Positions 51,960-59,274 of a stretch of DNA of 64,000 bases are shown one piece after another. The translations under genes were made by a program, and so were the position numbers. The notes beneath the pieces are model-generated. The model worked only from the letters and a program-made list of their open reading frames with translations, was not told the DNA's origin and did no database searches. Positions within the stretch are counted from its first letter, which is position 1, and each line of letters starts with the position of its first letter. Source of the stretch: Sphaerochaeta globosa str. Buddy (GTDB lineage: Bacteria > Spirochaetota > Spirochaetia > Sphaerochaetales > Sphaerochaetaceae); contig NC_015152.1 in assembly GCF_000190435.1 (NCBI RefSeq), positions 3,252,467-3,316,466 of the forward strand, read 5' to 3'.

Positions 51960-52900
51960 AAGAAGAGGGGAATCAGAATCGGGGCCGCAAGGCTCATGAT
52001 CACCCCATGGTAAATGGAGCCGAGCATGGTTCTGGTCCCAAAATGCGATGAGAGCAGGACCAAGGTAACGTCCATACTGGTGGCTCCTGCAGTGCAGACA
52101 GCCGGGTAGTAATACCGCTTTCCCAATCGCCCAAAGAGGGGGATGAGGAAGAATGAGAAGCTTTCACGCAGCAGGTTTGCCAAGAAAGAGATGGAACCCA
52201 GAATGGGAAATCCCAAATCGCTGATGAGGATTCCTGAAAGGGAGTACCACCCAAAGCCGCTGAGCATGCCCCAGGATTCCTTGATTGTGAAGGGAGTCAG
52301 CAACGGGGCAAGCAAGGCCCCCAGGTAGGTCCCTGCGATGGTATAGAAAGGAAGCAGCAACAGACTCTTGTCGCTGAATACTCCTTTGAAGCTGATCTGC
52401 TTGTGCACCATCCCCATCCCAACGAAAAAGAGCAAGGTATACAACAGATACGTTACCAAGGAACTTTCAAACCAGGAAAACAATGCAGTAGTAAGCCTTA
52501 GGGTGAGACCAAGGACTACAATGCCTACCAAAATCAACGGTTCCTTGACAATATCAAAGAGACGTCTCATCCAGCTCTGTTCCTTGCGTTTGGCAATGGC
52601 AATTCCTTCGGTCTGTGCAGGGGGGGAGACGCAATAGGAGAAAACCAAGGAGAAAAGTATCGTTCCCGCAACTCCCAAAAGGGTAAGGACCAAGGCTGAA
52701 AGCCCGATGGTTCCAAACTGGGTGGTAATCCCTTCAATGCCTCCGGTGTTCACTCCCATGAAAAAAAGCAACAACCAAACCAGGGTAGTCTGCAACAAAG
52801 CAGCAGTCCTATTGAAGCGGCGCAAACCCAATACTCGTGCGCAGAGCATACCCATTACCAAGGCCAAAGCCAATTTTCCCAAATACCAAAGTGTGTCCAT
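51956..52900 (-). CDS. LysO family lysine exporter
   Basis: This 314-residue integral membrane protein of the LysO (DUF340) family starts with ALVMGMLCARVLGLRRFNRTAALLQTTLVWLLLFFMGVNTG. It continues with a second half (LLYTLLFFVGMGMVHKQISFKGV; GFGWYSLSGILISDLGFPILGSISFLANLLRESFSFFLIPLF). It has eight to ten helices and probably exports lysine. The ATG at 52900 has no ribosome-binding site, but a near-consensus promoter starts the message about there. Confidence 0.9.
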   Translation of the reverse strand: MDTLWYLGKLALALVMGMLCARVLGLRRFNRTAALLQTTLVWLLLFFMGVNTGGIEGITTQFGTIGLSALVLTLLGVAGTILFSLVFSYCVSPPAQTEGIAIAKRKEQSWMRRLFDIVKEPLILVGIVVLGLTLRLTTALFSWFESSLVTYLLYTLLFFVGMGMVHKQISFKGVFSDKSLLLLPFYTIAGTYLGALLAPLLTPFTIKESWGMLSGFGWYSLSGILISDLGFPILGSISFLANLLRESFSFFLIPLFGRLGKRYYYPAVCTAGATSMDVTLVLLSSHFGTRTMLGSIYHGVIMSLAAPILIPLFF

Positions 52901-52909
52901 GTGAGCGAA

Positions 52910-52938
52910 ACTGTACCCCAATCAAACCTGTGTGTCAA
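52910..52938 (-). promoter_or_regulatory. lysO promoter (leaderless)
   Basis: On the minus strand, TTGACA (52933-52938), 17 bases and TACAGT (52910-52915) are followed by 9 bases to the ATG at 52900. No Shine-Dalgarno sequence would be transcribed. Confidence 0.75.
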
Positions 52939-52944
52939 ATTCCC

Positions 52945-52973
52945 TTGTTTATCGGCTCTTCCTTGAGTATAGT
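52945..52973 (+). promoter_or_regulatory. traB-like gene promoter (leaderless)
   Basis: TTGTTT (52945-52950), 17 bases and TATAGT (52968-52973) lie 7 bases before the ATG at 52981. It stands back to back with the lysO promoter, with 6 bases between the two -35 hexamers. Confidence 0.7.
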
Positions 52974-52980
52974 TGTCTGC

Positions 52981-54174
52981 ATGATTGATGAAAAACTGAG
53001 TGATACTTTTCACCGACTCACCTTCTCTGATGGCAGGCAACTCCTTCTTATTGGAACTGCCCATGTCTCCAAGGAGAGTGTGGATGAAGTTGAGCTCGCC
53101 ATAGAAACCGAACAGCCTGACCATATCTGCCTGGAACTCGATGACGGACGGATGAAAAACAAGGAACAGGAGAGCTCCTGGTCCAACATGGATGTCAAGA
53201 AGGTCATCAAGGAGAACAAGGGGTTCCTGCTCCTTGCAAACATGGCTCTTGCCTCGTTCCAGAAACGCATGGGCAACCAGTCAGGCAGCGCCCCGGGGCA
53301 GGAAATCCTCAGTGCTGCAAAGCTTGCCAAGGAGAAGGGCATCCCCTTTTCACTGTGTGACCGCGAGATTCAGGTAACCTTCAAGCGGGCTTGGCGCAAA
53401 TCGAATCTGTGGAACAAGGCCAAGCTTATCGCCACCATCATCAGTGCTGTATTCAGCAAAGAAAAAATCAGCGAGCAAGAGCTTGAGGATTTGAAGAAAG
53501 CAGATGTGATGCAGAATATGATGGATGAGATGGCCAAGGAACTCCCTTCGGTCAAGACGGTCCTGATCGATGAGCGCGACCGCTATCTTGCCACCAGCAT
53601 TTACCTTGCCCCCGGTCTGAAAAAACTTGCAGTCATCGGAGCCGGGCATCAGAGCGGTGTGATCAAGACTTTGGAGAAAATTGAGAGCGGACAACTCGGC
53701 ACCGACTTACAGGATATCAGTATTGTTCCCAAAGCCGGAAAGGCAGGCAAAATTCTTTCATGGGCTTTCCCCATACTCATTGTCGGCATCCTCGTCTATG
53801 GCTTCATCAACCTAGGCAGCACCGAAGGCATCAAAATGTTCGGCTATTGGCTGGCCGTCAATATGTCCTTTACCGCCTTGGGTGCAATTCTTGCTCTCGC
53901 CCATCCGATCAATACCGTGGTAAGCATAGTGTCAGCACCCCTAACAAGCCTGCATCCGGCAATCGGGGTAGGCATGGTAAGCGGCCTCATGGAAGCAACC
54001 CTGCGTAAGCCCAAGGTTAAGGATTTCGAACAGCTTGGCGACGATGCCACCACCTTCAAGGGCTGGTACCGAAACCGAGTGCTTCATACGCTGCTGGTAT
54101 TCCTGTTCACCAGCCTCTTTGCCTCCATCGGCAATGTGGTGGTATTCCCCATCCTGTTGAGCATGCTCGGTTAA
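52981..54174 (+). CDS. TraB/PrgY-like (TIKI) family membrane protein
   Basis: This protein of about 397 residues has the TraB domain at about residues 10-235. It shows LLIGTAHVSKESVDEVELAIETEQPDHICLELDD, ANMALASFQKRMGNQSGSAPGQEI, FSLCDREIQVTFKRAWRKS, LIDERDRYLATSIY and VIGAGHQSGVIKTLE. Four or so C-terminal membrane helices follow (about 245-395). The conserved GxxH and Glu residues recall the TIKI metalloprotease fold; the bacterial role is uncertain. The start at 52981 is chosen from the promoter position; the longer frame upstream is not supported. Confidence 0.88.
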   Translation: MIDEKLSDTFHRLTFSDGRQLLLIGTAHVSKESVDEVELAIETEQPDHICLELDDGRMKNKEQESSWSNMDVKKVIKENKGFLLLANMALASFQKRMGNQSGSAPGQEILSAAKLAKEKGIPFSLCDREIQVTFKRAWRKSNLWNKAKLIATIISAVFSKEKISEQELEDLKKADVMQNMMDEMAKELPSVKTVLIDERDRYLATSIYLAPGLKKLAVIGAGHQSGVIKTLEKIESGQLGTDLQDISIVPKAGKAGKILSWAFPILIVGILVYGFINLGSTEGIKMFGYWLAVNMSFTALGAILALAHPINTVVSIVSAPLTSLHPAIGVGMVSGLMEATLRKPKVKDFEQLGDDATTFKGWYRNRVLHTLLVFLFTSLFASIGNVVVFPILLSMLG

Positions 54175-54202
54175 TTCGCACTCCTAACTAATATAAAACT
54201 AT

Positions 54203-54236
54203 GGCTGTAGCAATTGCTACAGCCTATTTTTATCTT
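54203..54236 (+). terminator. Terminator downstream of the TraB-like gene
   Basis: A perfect 9-base stem GGCTGTAGC/GCTACAGCC (54203-54211 with 54216-54224) with an AATT loop is followed by TATTTTTAT. Confidence 0.9.
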
Positions 54237-54326
54237 GCATAGTTACCATTAATAATTCTTTTAATTCTTTTCTTTAAAGTATTTTATATAAATATATAAT
54301 ATATTTAGCATTGCTTACTAACTGGC

Positions 54327-55679
54327 TTATTGCAGTGAGCTGCAGATCTCCAACGCCTCTCGCATTGTAGTACATGCATGCTGGATCAAAAGCGAGCGCG
54401 TACTGCTGCGGGGTAGCAGTGAACGATTGAAGCCCAGCTCCTTGGAGGCCTTCTCTCGCTTGTCGGGAAAACCGACGCTGCGTACTTCCCCGGCCAAACT
54501 CAATTCCCCAAAACTCACCATAGCTTTGGGAAGGCTCTTGTTGCTGACAGCCGACCATAAAGCAAGGGCCAAGGGAAGTTCGATGGAGACTTCGTTGAGC
54601 TTCATTCCCCCTGCTACGTTCACATAGATATCCTGATCGCTGAGGCGCACCGAGGCATGTCGTTCCAGTATGGCGGCAACCCGGGTGACCCGTGCAGTAT
54701 CGATACGATCCGAATAGATGCGACTGAATCCGTTCTTGGCAGAGGTGGTCAATGCCTGGATTTCCACGAGAAATGTTCTCGACCCCTCTATGACCGGAGT
54801 ATAGGAAATGCCCGGGGGCAACGCTGAGCCTGAACGATCCGTGATGAAAAAGGAAGAAGGATTCGCCACCGGAGTCAGACCCTTCTCATTCATGCTGAAG
54901 ATGCCGATTTCATCAACGGAACCGAAGCGGTTCTTCATAGCCCGTACCAGACGCACCCCACTGGAAACCTGCTCAAAATAGAGAACGGTATCGACGAGGT
55001 GTTCGATGACTTTCGGACCGGCAAGGGTGCCTTCCTTGGTGACATGACCGATAAGAAAGAGGGAGGTTCCCAGTTGCTTGCACATTCCAACCAAAAGGGT
55101 TGAGCAATAGCGGATCTGGTTCACCGACCCGGCTGGAGAGGGAATCTCCTCACTGGAAAGGGTCTGCAATGAGTCAATTACCACCACATCATAGTGAGCA
55201 GAAGAGAGAATTTTCTCCAAGATCTCAACACGGGTATCACAGAATATATCGATACAAGAGAGTGTCAGCCCCAGGCGTTGGGCACGCAGCTTCACTTGGC
55301 TGGGAGACTCCTCCCCCGATACATACAGGACTTTCCTGCCGACCGAACATTTCTCAAGCACCTGGATCATCAGCGTTGATTTGCCGATGCCGGGTTCTCC
55401 CCCGAGCAGGATGGAAGAGCCACGCATGACGCCTCCACCCAAGACCCGGTCGAGTTCAGAGATACCGGTTTCATAGCGAAAGAGAGGATCGACTACCACC
55501 TCGCCGAGCGAGATCGGCTTGGTTGCCGTACTGATGACTGCACGTTTTCCAACTGATGCACTCTGCACGGCTTCTTCCTCGAAGGTGTTCCAACTGCCGC
55601 AGTCCGGACAGCGGCCGAGCCACTTGGTTTCGGTCCTGCCACATTGGCTACAGACATATTGGATAGCCTTATCTTTCAC
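54327..55679 (-). CDS. radA: DNA repair protein RadA
   Basis: RadA processes recombination intermediates as a branch-migration helicase. The 450-residue protein has the four-Cys zinc finger CSQCGRTETKWLGRCPDCGSWN, a RecA-type ATPase with GGEPGIGKSTL, the RadA hallmark KNRFGSVDEIGIF, and a C-terminal Lon-like domain (GGMKLNEVSIELPLALALWSAVSNKSLP). The start is GTG at 55679, 6 bases behind AAGGAG. It is 25 bases after the immunophilin gene, ending a parA-parB-immunophilin-radA run. Confidence 0.97.
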   Translation of the reverse strand: MKDKAIQYVCSQCGRTETKWLGRCPDCGSWNTFEEEAVQSASVGKRAVISTATKPISLGEVVVDPLFRYETGISELDRVLGGGVMRGSSILLGGEPGIGKSTLMIQVLEKCSVGRKVLYVSGEESPSQVKLRAQRLGLTLSCIDIFCDTRVEILEKILSSAHYDVVVIDSLQTLSSEEIPSPAGSVNQIRYCSTLLVGMCKQLGTSLFLIGHVTKEGTLAGPKVIEHLVDTVLYFEQVSSGVRLVRAMKNRFGSVDEIGIFSMNEKGLTPVANPSSFFITDRSGSALPPGISYTPVIEGSRTFLVEIQALTTSAKNGFSRIYSDRIDTARVTRVAAILERHASVRLSDQDIYVNVAGGMKLNEVSIELPLALALWSAVSNKSLPKAMVSFGELSLAGEVRSVGFPDKREKASKELGFNRSLLPRSSTRSLLIQHACTTMREALEICSSLQ

Positions 55680-55704
55680 TTGTATCTCCTTATATTACAT
55701 ATAT

Positions 55705-56655
55705 CTAGAACTTTATCAGCTCAACATCGAACACCAAATAGGAGTTCGGAGGAATCACCCCTGGATACCCCATCGTCCCGTATCCCAAATCGGGGGGGAT
55801 GATCAACGTTCGCTGCTCGCCCGCGCTCATCGTCATCAGCGCTTCGTTCCATCCTTCAATAACCTCGCCGATGGCAAATTGTGCAGGACTGCCTCTGCGT
55901 ACCGAACTGTCAAAAATACGTCCATCAAGCAAGGAACCTGTGTAATGAACCGTTACTTTCTGGCCTTGAACGGGGCTCTTCTTACCATCCCCGGCTTTCT
56001 TCACTACATAGCGAAGGCCGGAGGAAGTGAGTATTGCATCAGGCCAACGATTCTTCAGCTCATCTTCAAGCTTAGCTTTCTCATTTGACTCACGTTTGTG
56101 GTTCTTCTCCTCGGCTGCGAGCACATACTGGGTAAAGGCTTCCCTGCTCACTACAAAGGCTTCAGCCTGTGAACCCTTGCGTACAATCTCAACGGTCTTG
56201 ATGCTATCGCCTTGAGCAATTGCATTCACAACATCGAGGCCTTCCACGACACGACCGAACACAGAGTGCTTGCCATCGAGCCAGGGAGTAGCTACGTGGG
56301 TGATGAAAAATTGACTTCCATTTGTTCCGGGTCCTGCATTTGCCATAGAAAGGACACCAGGTCCAGTGTGCTTGAGAGAGTCGTCAAACTCATCAGGGAA
56401 GGTATATCCGGGGCCACCGGTACCATTGCCCTTGGGACATCCACTCTGAATCATGAAGTTCTCTATGACTCGGTGAAACTTGATATTGCTATAGAAAGGC
56501 TTGTTCTTTCCATTAATATTGAGCGTACCCTCTGCAAGACCTATAAAGTTTGCCACCGTCATCGGTGTCTTTTCGTACTCAAGCAACAATGTGATATCGC
56601 CTTTATTGGTATGCAGCACCGCATACAGTCCATCAGTCAAATTCTTGGTTTCCAT
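55705..56655 (-). CDS. Cyclophilin-FKBP fusion peptidyl-prolyl isomerase
   Basis: This 316-residue cytoplasmic protein joins two unrelated prolyl isomerases. Residues of about 10-165 are a cyclophilin ([39 protein letters not shown]). A charged helix of about 40 residues links it to an FKBP at about 215-316 ([47 protein letters not shown]). Both active sites look intact. No signal peptide is present. The ATG at 56655 follows AAGGAG. It sits between parB and radA, which may be only operon convenience. Confidence 0.93.
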   Translation of the reverse strand: METKNLTDGLYAVLHTNKGDITLLLEYEKTPMTVANFIGLAEGTLNINGKNKPFYSNIKFHRVIENFMIQSGCPKGNGTGGPGYTFPDEFDDSLKHTGPGVLSMANAGPGTNGSQFFITHVATPWLDGKHSVFGRVVEGLDVVNAIAQGDSIKTVEIVRKGSQAEAFVVSREAFTQYVLAAEEKNHKRESNEKAKLEDELKNRWPDAILTSSGLRYVVKKAGDGKKSPVQGQKVTVHYTGSLLDGRIFDSSVRRGSPAQFAIGEVIEGWNEALMTMSAGEQRTLIIPPDLGYGTMGYPGVIPPNSYLVFDVELIKF

Positions 56656-56671
56656 GCTTTCTCCTTGGTTT

Positions 56672-57625
56672 CTATACTTCAAACAACTCTTGGTTGGGGA
56701 CCAACAGCTGATACAATCGTTCCAATTCTTCACTGGTGGTGTAGGGAATTTCCAATTTCCCCTTCTCCAATGAACCTTTTATCTCAACCTGCGAACCTAC
56801 TGCATGCAAGAACTTGTCTTCTGCTGCAATGATATCAGGTGATTTCGCCAAATTCTTCTTCGCCCGTCGCTTCTTGGACTGGTAGGCAGCACGCTTACCC
56901 ATGTTGAATTGGGCTGCCAACTGTTCCGTTGCACGAACTGAAAGATCTTTTTCCAAAACTGTTCGGTATAATATTTCACGGTCTGCCGGGTTCACTACCG
57001 AAAGAATCGCCCTTGCCTGTCCTGCTGAAAATTTGCCGGTTAAAAGATCCTGCTGCATCGTCGAGCTTAGTTGCAAGAGTCTGATGCTATTGCTGATTGT
57101 TGAACGATTCTTACCCATCCGCTGTGCCAGCTCTTCTTGGGTGATACCGGCTTCCTGGATAAGATATGCATATGCTTTTGCTTCTTCAATCGGATTCAGA
57201 TTCTCCCGCTGGATATTCTCGATAAGGGATACCTCGAGGCGCTGCATCTGGGTAAAGTCCTTTACCAACACAGGAACCTTCGACAGACCAGCAAGCTTGG
57301 AGGCACGATAGCGTCTCTCCCCAGCGACGATGCTGTACTGACCGGGGGCAATTTCTTCAACGAGAATGGGTTGCAGTACTCCTTCCCGCTTGATGGACTG
57401 AGCCAGCTCCTGTAAGGATTCCTGGTTGAAATCCTTTCTCGGCTGATTGGGATTGGCCCGTACATTCTCAAGCGACACTTCAAGTACTTTCTGCTGTCCA
57501 TCACGGACGTTCTTATCAGAAGAAAAACCCAAGGCTGTATCGAGAACTGAATCGAAAGAGTAGTCCTGCATCAGAGAACCGATGCCTTTTCCTAATCCAT
57601 GTTTCTTAGAAGTTTCTTGCGACAC
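56672..57625 (-). CDS. parB: Chromosome partitioning protein ParB
   Basis: ParB is a CTPase clamp that loads on parS and organises the origin. The 317-residue protein shows LGKGIGSLM, the CTP-binding [44 protein letters not shown] and the helix-turn-helix [23 protein letters not shown]-terminal dimerisation domain follows. The start is GTG at 57625, behind GAGGAGGT, overlapping the parA end by 20 bases. Three parS sites lie 1.1-1.4 kb away. Confidence 0.97.
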   Translation of the reverse strand: MSQETSKKHGLGKGIGSLMQDYSFDSVLDTALGFSSDKNVRDGQQKVLEVSLENVRANPNQPRKDFNQESLQELAQSIKREGVLQPILVEEIAPGQYSIVAGERRYRASKLAGLSKVPVLVKDFTQMQRLEVSLIENIQRENLNPIEEAKAYAYLIQEAGITQEELAQRMGKNRSTISNSIRLLQLSSTMQQDLLTGKFSAGQARAILSVVNPADREILYRTVLEKDLSVRATEQLAAQFNMGKRAAYQSKKRRAKKNLAKSPDIIAAEDKFLHAVGSQVEIKGSLEKGKLEIPYTTSEELERLYQLLVPNQELFEV

Positions 57626-58376
57626 GTTCGATTACCTCCTCGGCCAGAGCTTTATATGCTTTCGTTCCACTACTTGAGCTGTCATACACATTAATTGGCA
57701 ATCCATGCGAAGGGGCTTCAGCAATGCGAATATTTCTGGGAATCATGGTTTTGAAAACCAAGTTCGGGAAAAAAGAAGAAATATCCTCAACTACTTCATT
57801 TGCCAACTTTGTCCGTTTGCTATACATGGTAAACAGTATCCCGAGTACCACAAGATCAGGATTCAAGGATTTCTTCATATTTCCCACTGTCCGCATGAGC
57901 AGGTTCAATCCTTCCATGGCGAAGTATTCACATTGCATGGGGATAATCACCTGCTTGGCCCAGACCATCGCATTGACCGTAACAAGGCCCAATGAGGGAG
58001 GACAGTCAGCAAGGACATAATCCCACTGATCATCAAGCTCTCCTAACGCATTCTTGAGAAAAAACTCCCGCTGCTGTTCCTGAACCAATTCAATGTTCAA
58101 TCCAGCCATATTGATGTTACTGGCAATAGCATACAGATTCAGGATAGGAGTTTGCTGGATGGCATCCTGAACCCTGCACTGCCCAGCGATTACTTCATAG
58201 ATACCTTTTTTTCGGCCGTCTATGGAGGTAGCACTGGTTAGGTTACCCTGCGAATCGAGGTCAATCAACAGGACTTTTTTCCCTCGTTGGGCCAAGGCTG
58301 ATCCCAGATTGACAGCCGAGGTAGTCTTGCCAACCCCTCCTTTTTGATTCAAAAACAGTATTGTATGTGCGCTCAT
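57606..58376 (-). CDS. parA: Chromosome partitioning ATPase ParA (Soj)
   Basis: ParA is a 256-residue deviant-Walker ATPase that moves ParB-parS complexes. It shows FLNQKGGVGKTTSAVNLG, VLLIDLDSQGNLTSA, YVLADCPPSLGLVTVNAM and the C-terminal IPRNIRIAEAPSHGLPI. It is the short Soj form without an N-terminal DNA-binding domain. The ATG at 58376 has no ribosome-binding site; the promoter at 58384-58412 predicts a leaderless message. It heads the run parA-parB-immunophilin-radA. Confidence 0.97.
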   Translation of the reverse strand: MSAHTILFLNQKGGVGKTTSAVNLGSALAQRGKKVLLIDLDSQGNLTSATSIDGRKKGIYEVIAGQCRVQDAIQQTPILNLYAIASNINMAGLNIELVQEQQREFFLKNALGELDDQWDYVLADCPPSLGLVTVNAMVWAKQVIIPMQCEYFAMEGLNLLMRTVGNMKKSLNPDLVVLGILFTMYSKRTKLANEVVEDISSFFPNLVFKTMIPRNIRIAEAPSHGLPINVYDSSSSGTKAYKALAEEVIERVARNF

Positions 58377-58383
58377 ACTGGGT

Positions 58384-58412
58384 ACTATACGGAAATATCC
58401 AACTATTGTCAC
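58384..58412 (-). promoter_or_regulatory. parA promoter (leaderless)
   Basis: On the minus strand, GTGACA (58407-58412), 17 bases and TATAGT (58384-58389) lie 7 bases before the ATG at 58376. The transcript would carry no Shine-Dalgarno sequence. Confidence 0.7.
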
Positions 58413-58429
58413 CTCATAAGGCCAAGTCC

Positions 58430-58458
58430 TTGACCCTTCTTAGGGTCTATTGTATCTT
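58430..58458 (+). promoter_or_regulatory. nifU-like gene promoter
   Basis: TTGACC (58430-58435), 17 bases and TATCTT (58453-58458). Unlike the divergent parA, this message has a leader with TGGAGG before the ATG at 58485. Confidence 0.65.
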
Positions 58459-58484
58459 CAAGATACCCTATGGAGGATAAGTAA

Positions 58485-58712
58485 ATGGAAGATAAAGTCA
58501 AAAGAGCGATTGAGGACATCAGACCCTCATTGCAGAATGACGGAGGAGATATCGAGTTTGTCAGCCTTGTAGGCAGCGATGTAACAGTACGCTTAAAAGG
58601 TGCTTGTGCTGGTTGCCCAATGTCCCAGATGACTCTCAAGAGTGGCGTCGAACGCTACCTCCGCAATTTCGTCGATCCGAAGCTCACGGTGGTAAATACC
58701 CCCGATTTCTAA
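58485..58712 (+). CDS. NifU C-terminal domain-like Fe-S scaffold
   Basis: This 75-residue stand-alone NifU/Nfu domain shows IRPSLQNDGGDIEFVSLVG and the Fe-S Cys pair in KGACAGCPMSQMTLKSGVE. It probably carries a bridged 4Fe-4S cluster for transfer to apoproteins in the cytoplasm. It is monocistronic, and its terminator contains a parS site. Confidence 0.95.
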   Translation: MEDKVKRAIEDIRPSLQNDGGDIEFVSLVGSDVTVRLKGACAGCPMSQMTLKSGVERYLRNFVDPKLTVVNTPDF

Positions 58713-58734
58713 TAGAACTGACACTTCGAATCAT

Positions 58735-58772
58735 AACGTTTCACGTGAAACTCTCCGTGAAACGTTTTTTTT
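58735..58772 (+). terminator. Terminator of the nifU-like gene, built on a parS site
   Basis: AACGTTTCACG (58735-58745) pairs perfectly with CGTGAAACGTT (58756-58766) around a 10-base loop and runs into eight T. The left arm and loop contain the parS core at 58738-58751. Confidence 0.85.
58738..58751. other. parS site 1
   Basis: GTTTCACGTGAAAC is the perfect 14-base palindromic core of the widespread bacterial parS sequence bound by ParB. Confidence 0.92.
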
Positions 58773-58835
58773 ATGTCCTGATAAACGTGTATAGTTTCCT
58801 TCTCTCCCAAAGGAGCTGTTTCCTACAGCCTCAAC

Positions 58836-58849
58836 GTTTCACGTGAAAC
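58836..58849. other. parS site 2
   Basis: GTTTCACGTGAAAC, a perfect core, flanked by AAC on the left and AT on the right, 98 bases from site 1. Confidence 0.92.
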
Positions 58850-58961
58850 ATCACCATCTCGTTGGGAAGCAATCGTCGTGTGTAAAAGAAGAACTGTAGA
58901 TATACCTCAAGACACCTGATCACTACGCTCTCCCATCATACAGAAAATATTCACACAAGAT

Positions 58962-58977
58962 TGTTTCACGTGAAACA
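58962..58977. other. parS site 3
   Basis: TGTTTCACGTGAAACA is the full 16-base consensus palindrome, 126 bases (core to core) from site 2. Confidence 0.95.
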
Positions 58978-59213
58978 ACATCCCAAACCACCCAAACGAA
59001 CCTACCAGAAACAGATTGGTAATAGCCTTTTACACGATAGGATTTCAGCGTTCAAGCATGACTAAAAGTACCTGTATGCGTTTTTTCTCCTTTCATTTTA
59101 CTGTGCAATGCAAAATGCCCAAAAACTGCATTTGGGAGCTTCATTTGAAGGTTTTTACTGGTATGTTTCTATATATCAATACAGATATGCGTGGGTAAAA
59201 GTGAAGTTTTTTA

Positions 59214-59252
59214 GTCCAAAAAATGGGTCGTTCCAGTATGTCGGAACGACCC
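59214..59252 (-). terminator. gyrA terminator
   Basis: On the minus strand, a 10-base stem GGGTCGTTCC/GGAACGACCC (59225-59234 with 59243-59252) and an 8-base loop are followed by ATTTTTTGG. Confidence 0.88.
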
Positions 59253-59274
59253 TATTAACTACTTAACAGATGTT

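Larger units (their letters stand above)
58713..59274. other. Non-coding parS region
   Basis: This 562-base gap between the nifU-like gene and gyrA contains three parS sites and two terminators. The short frames inside have no ribosome-binding site. I saw no cluster of DnaA boxes, only one poor match (ATATTCACA near 58948), so the replication origin is probably nearby but not demonstrable here. Confidence 0.7.

Noticed and set aside
58930..58960. A DnaA-box cluster next to parS
   Set aside because: Only one poor match (ATATTCACA) was found, so an origin cannot be claimed.
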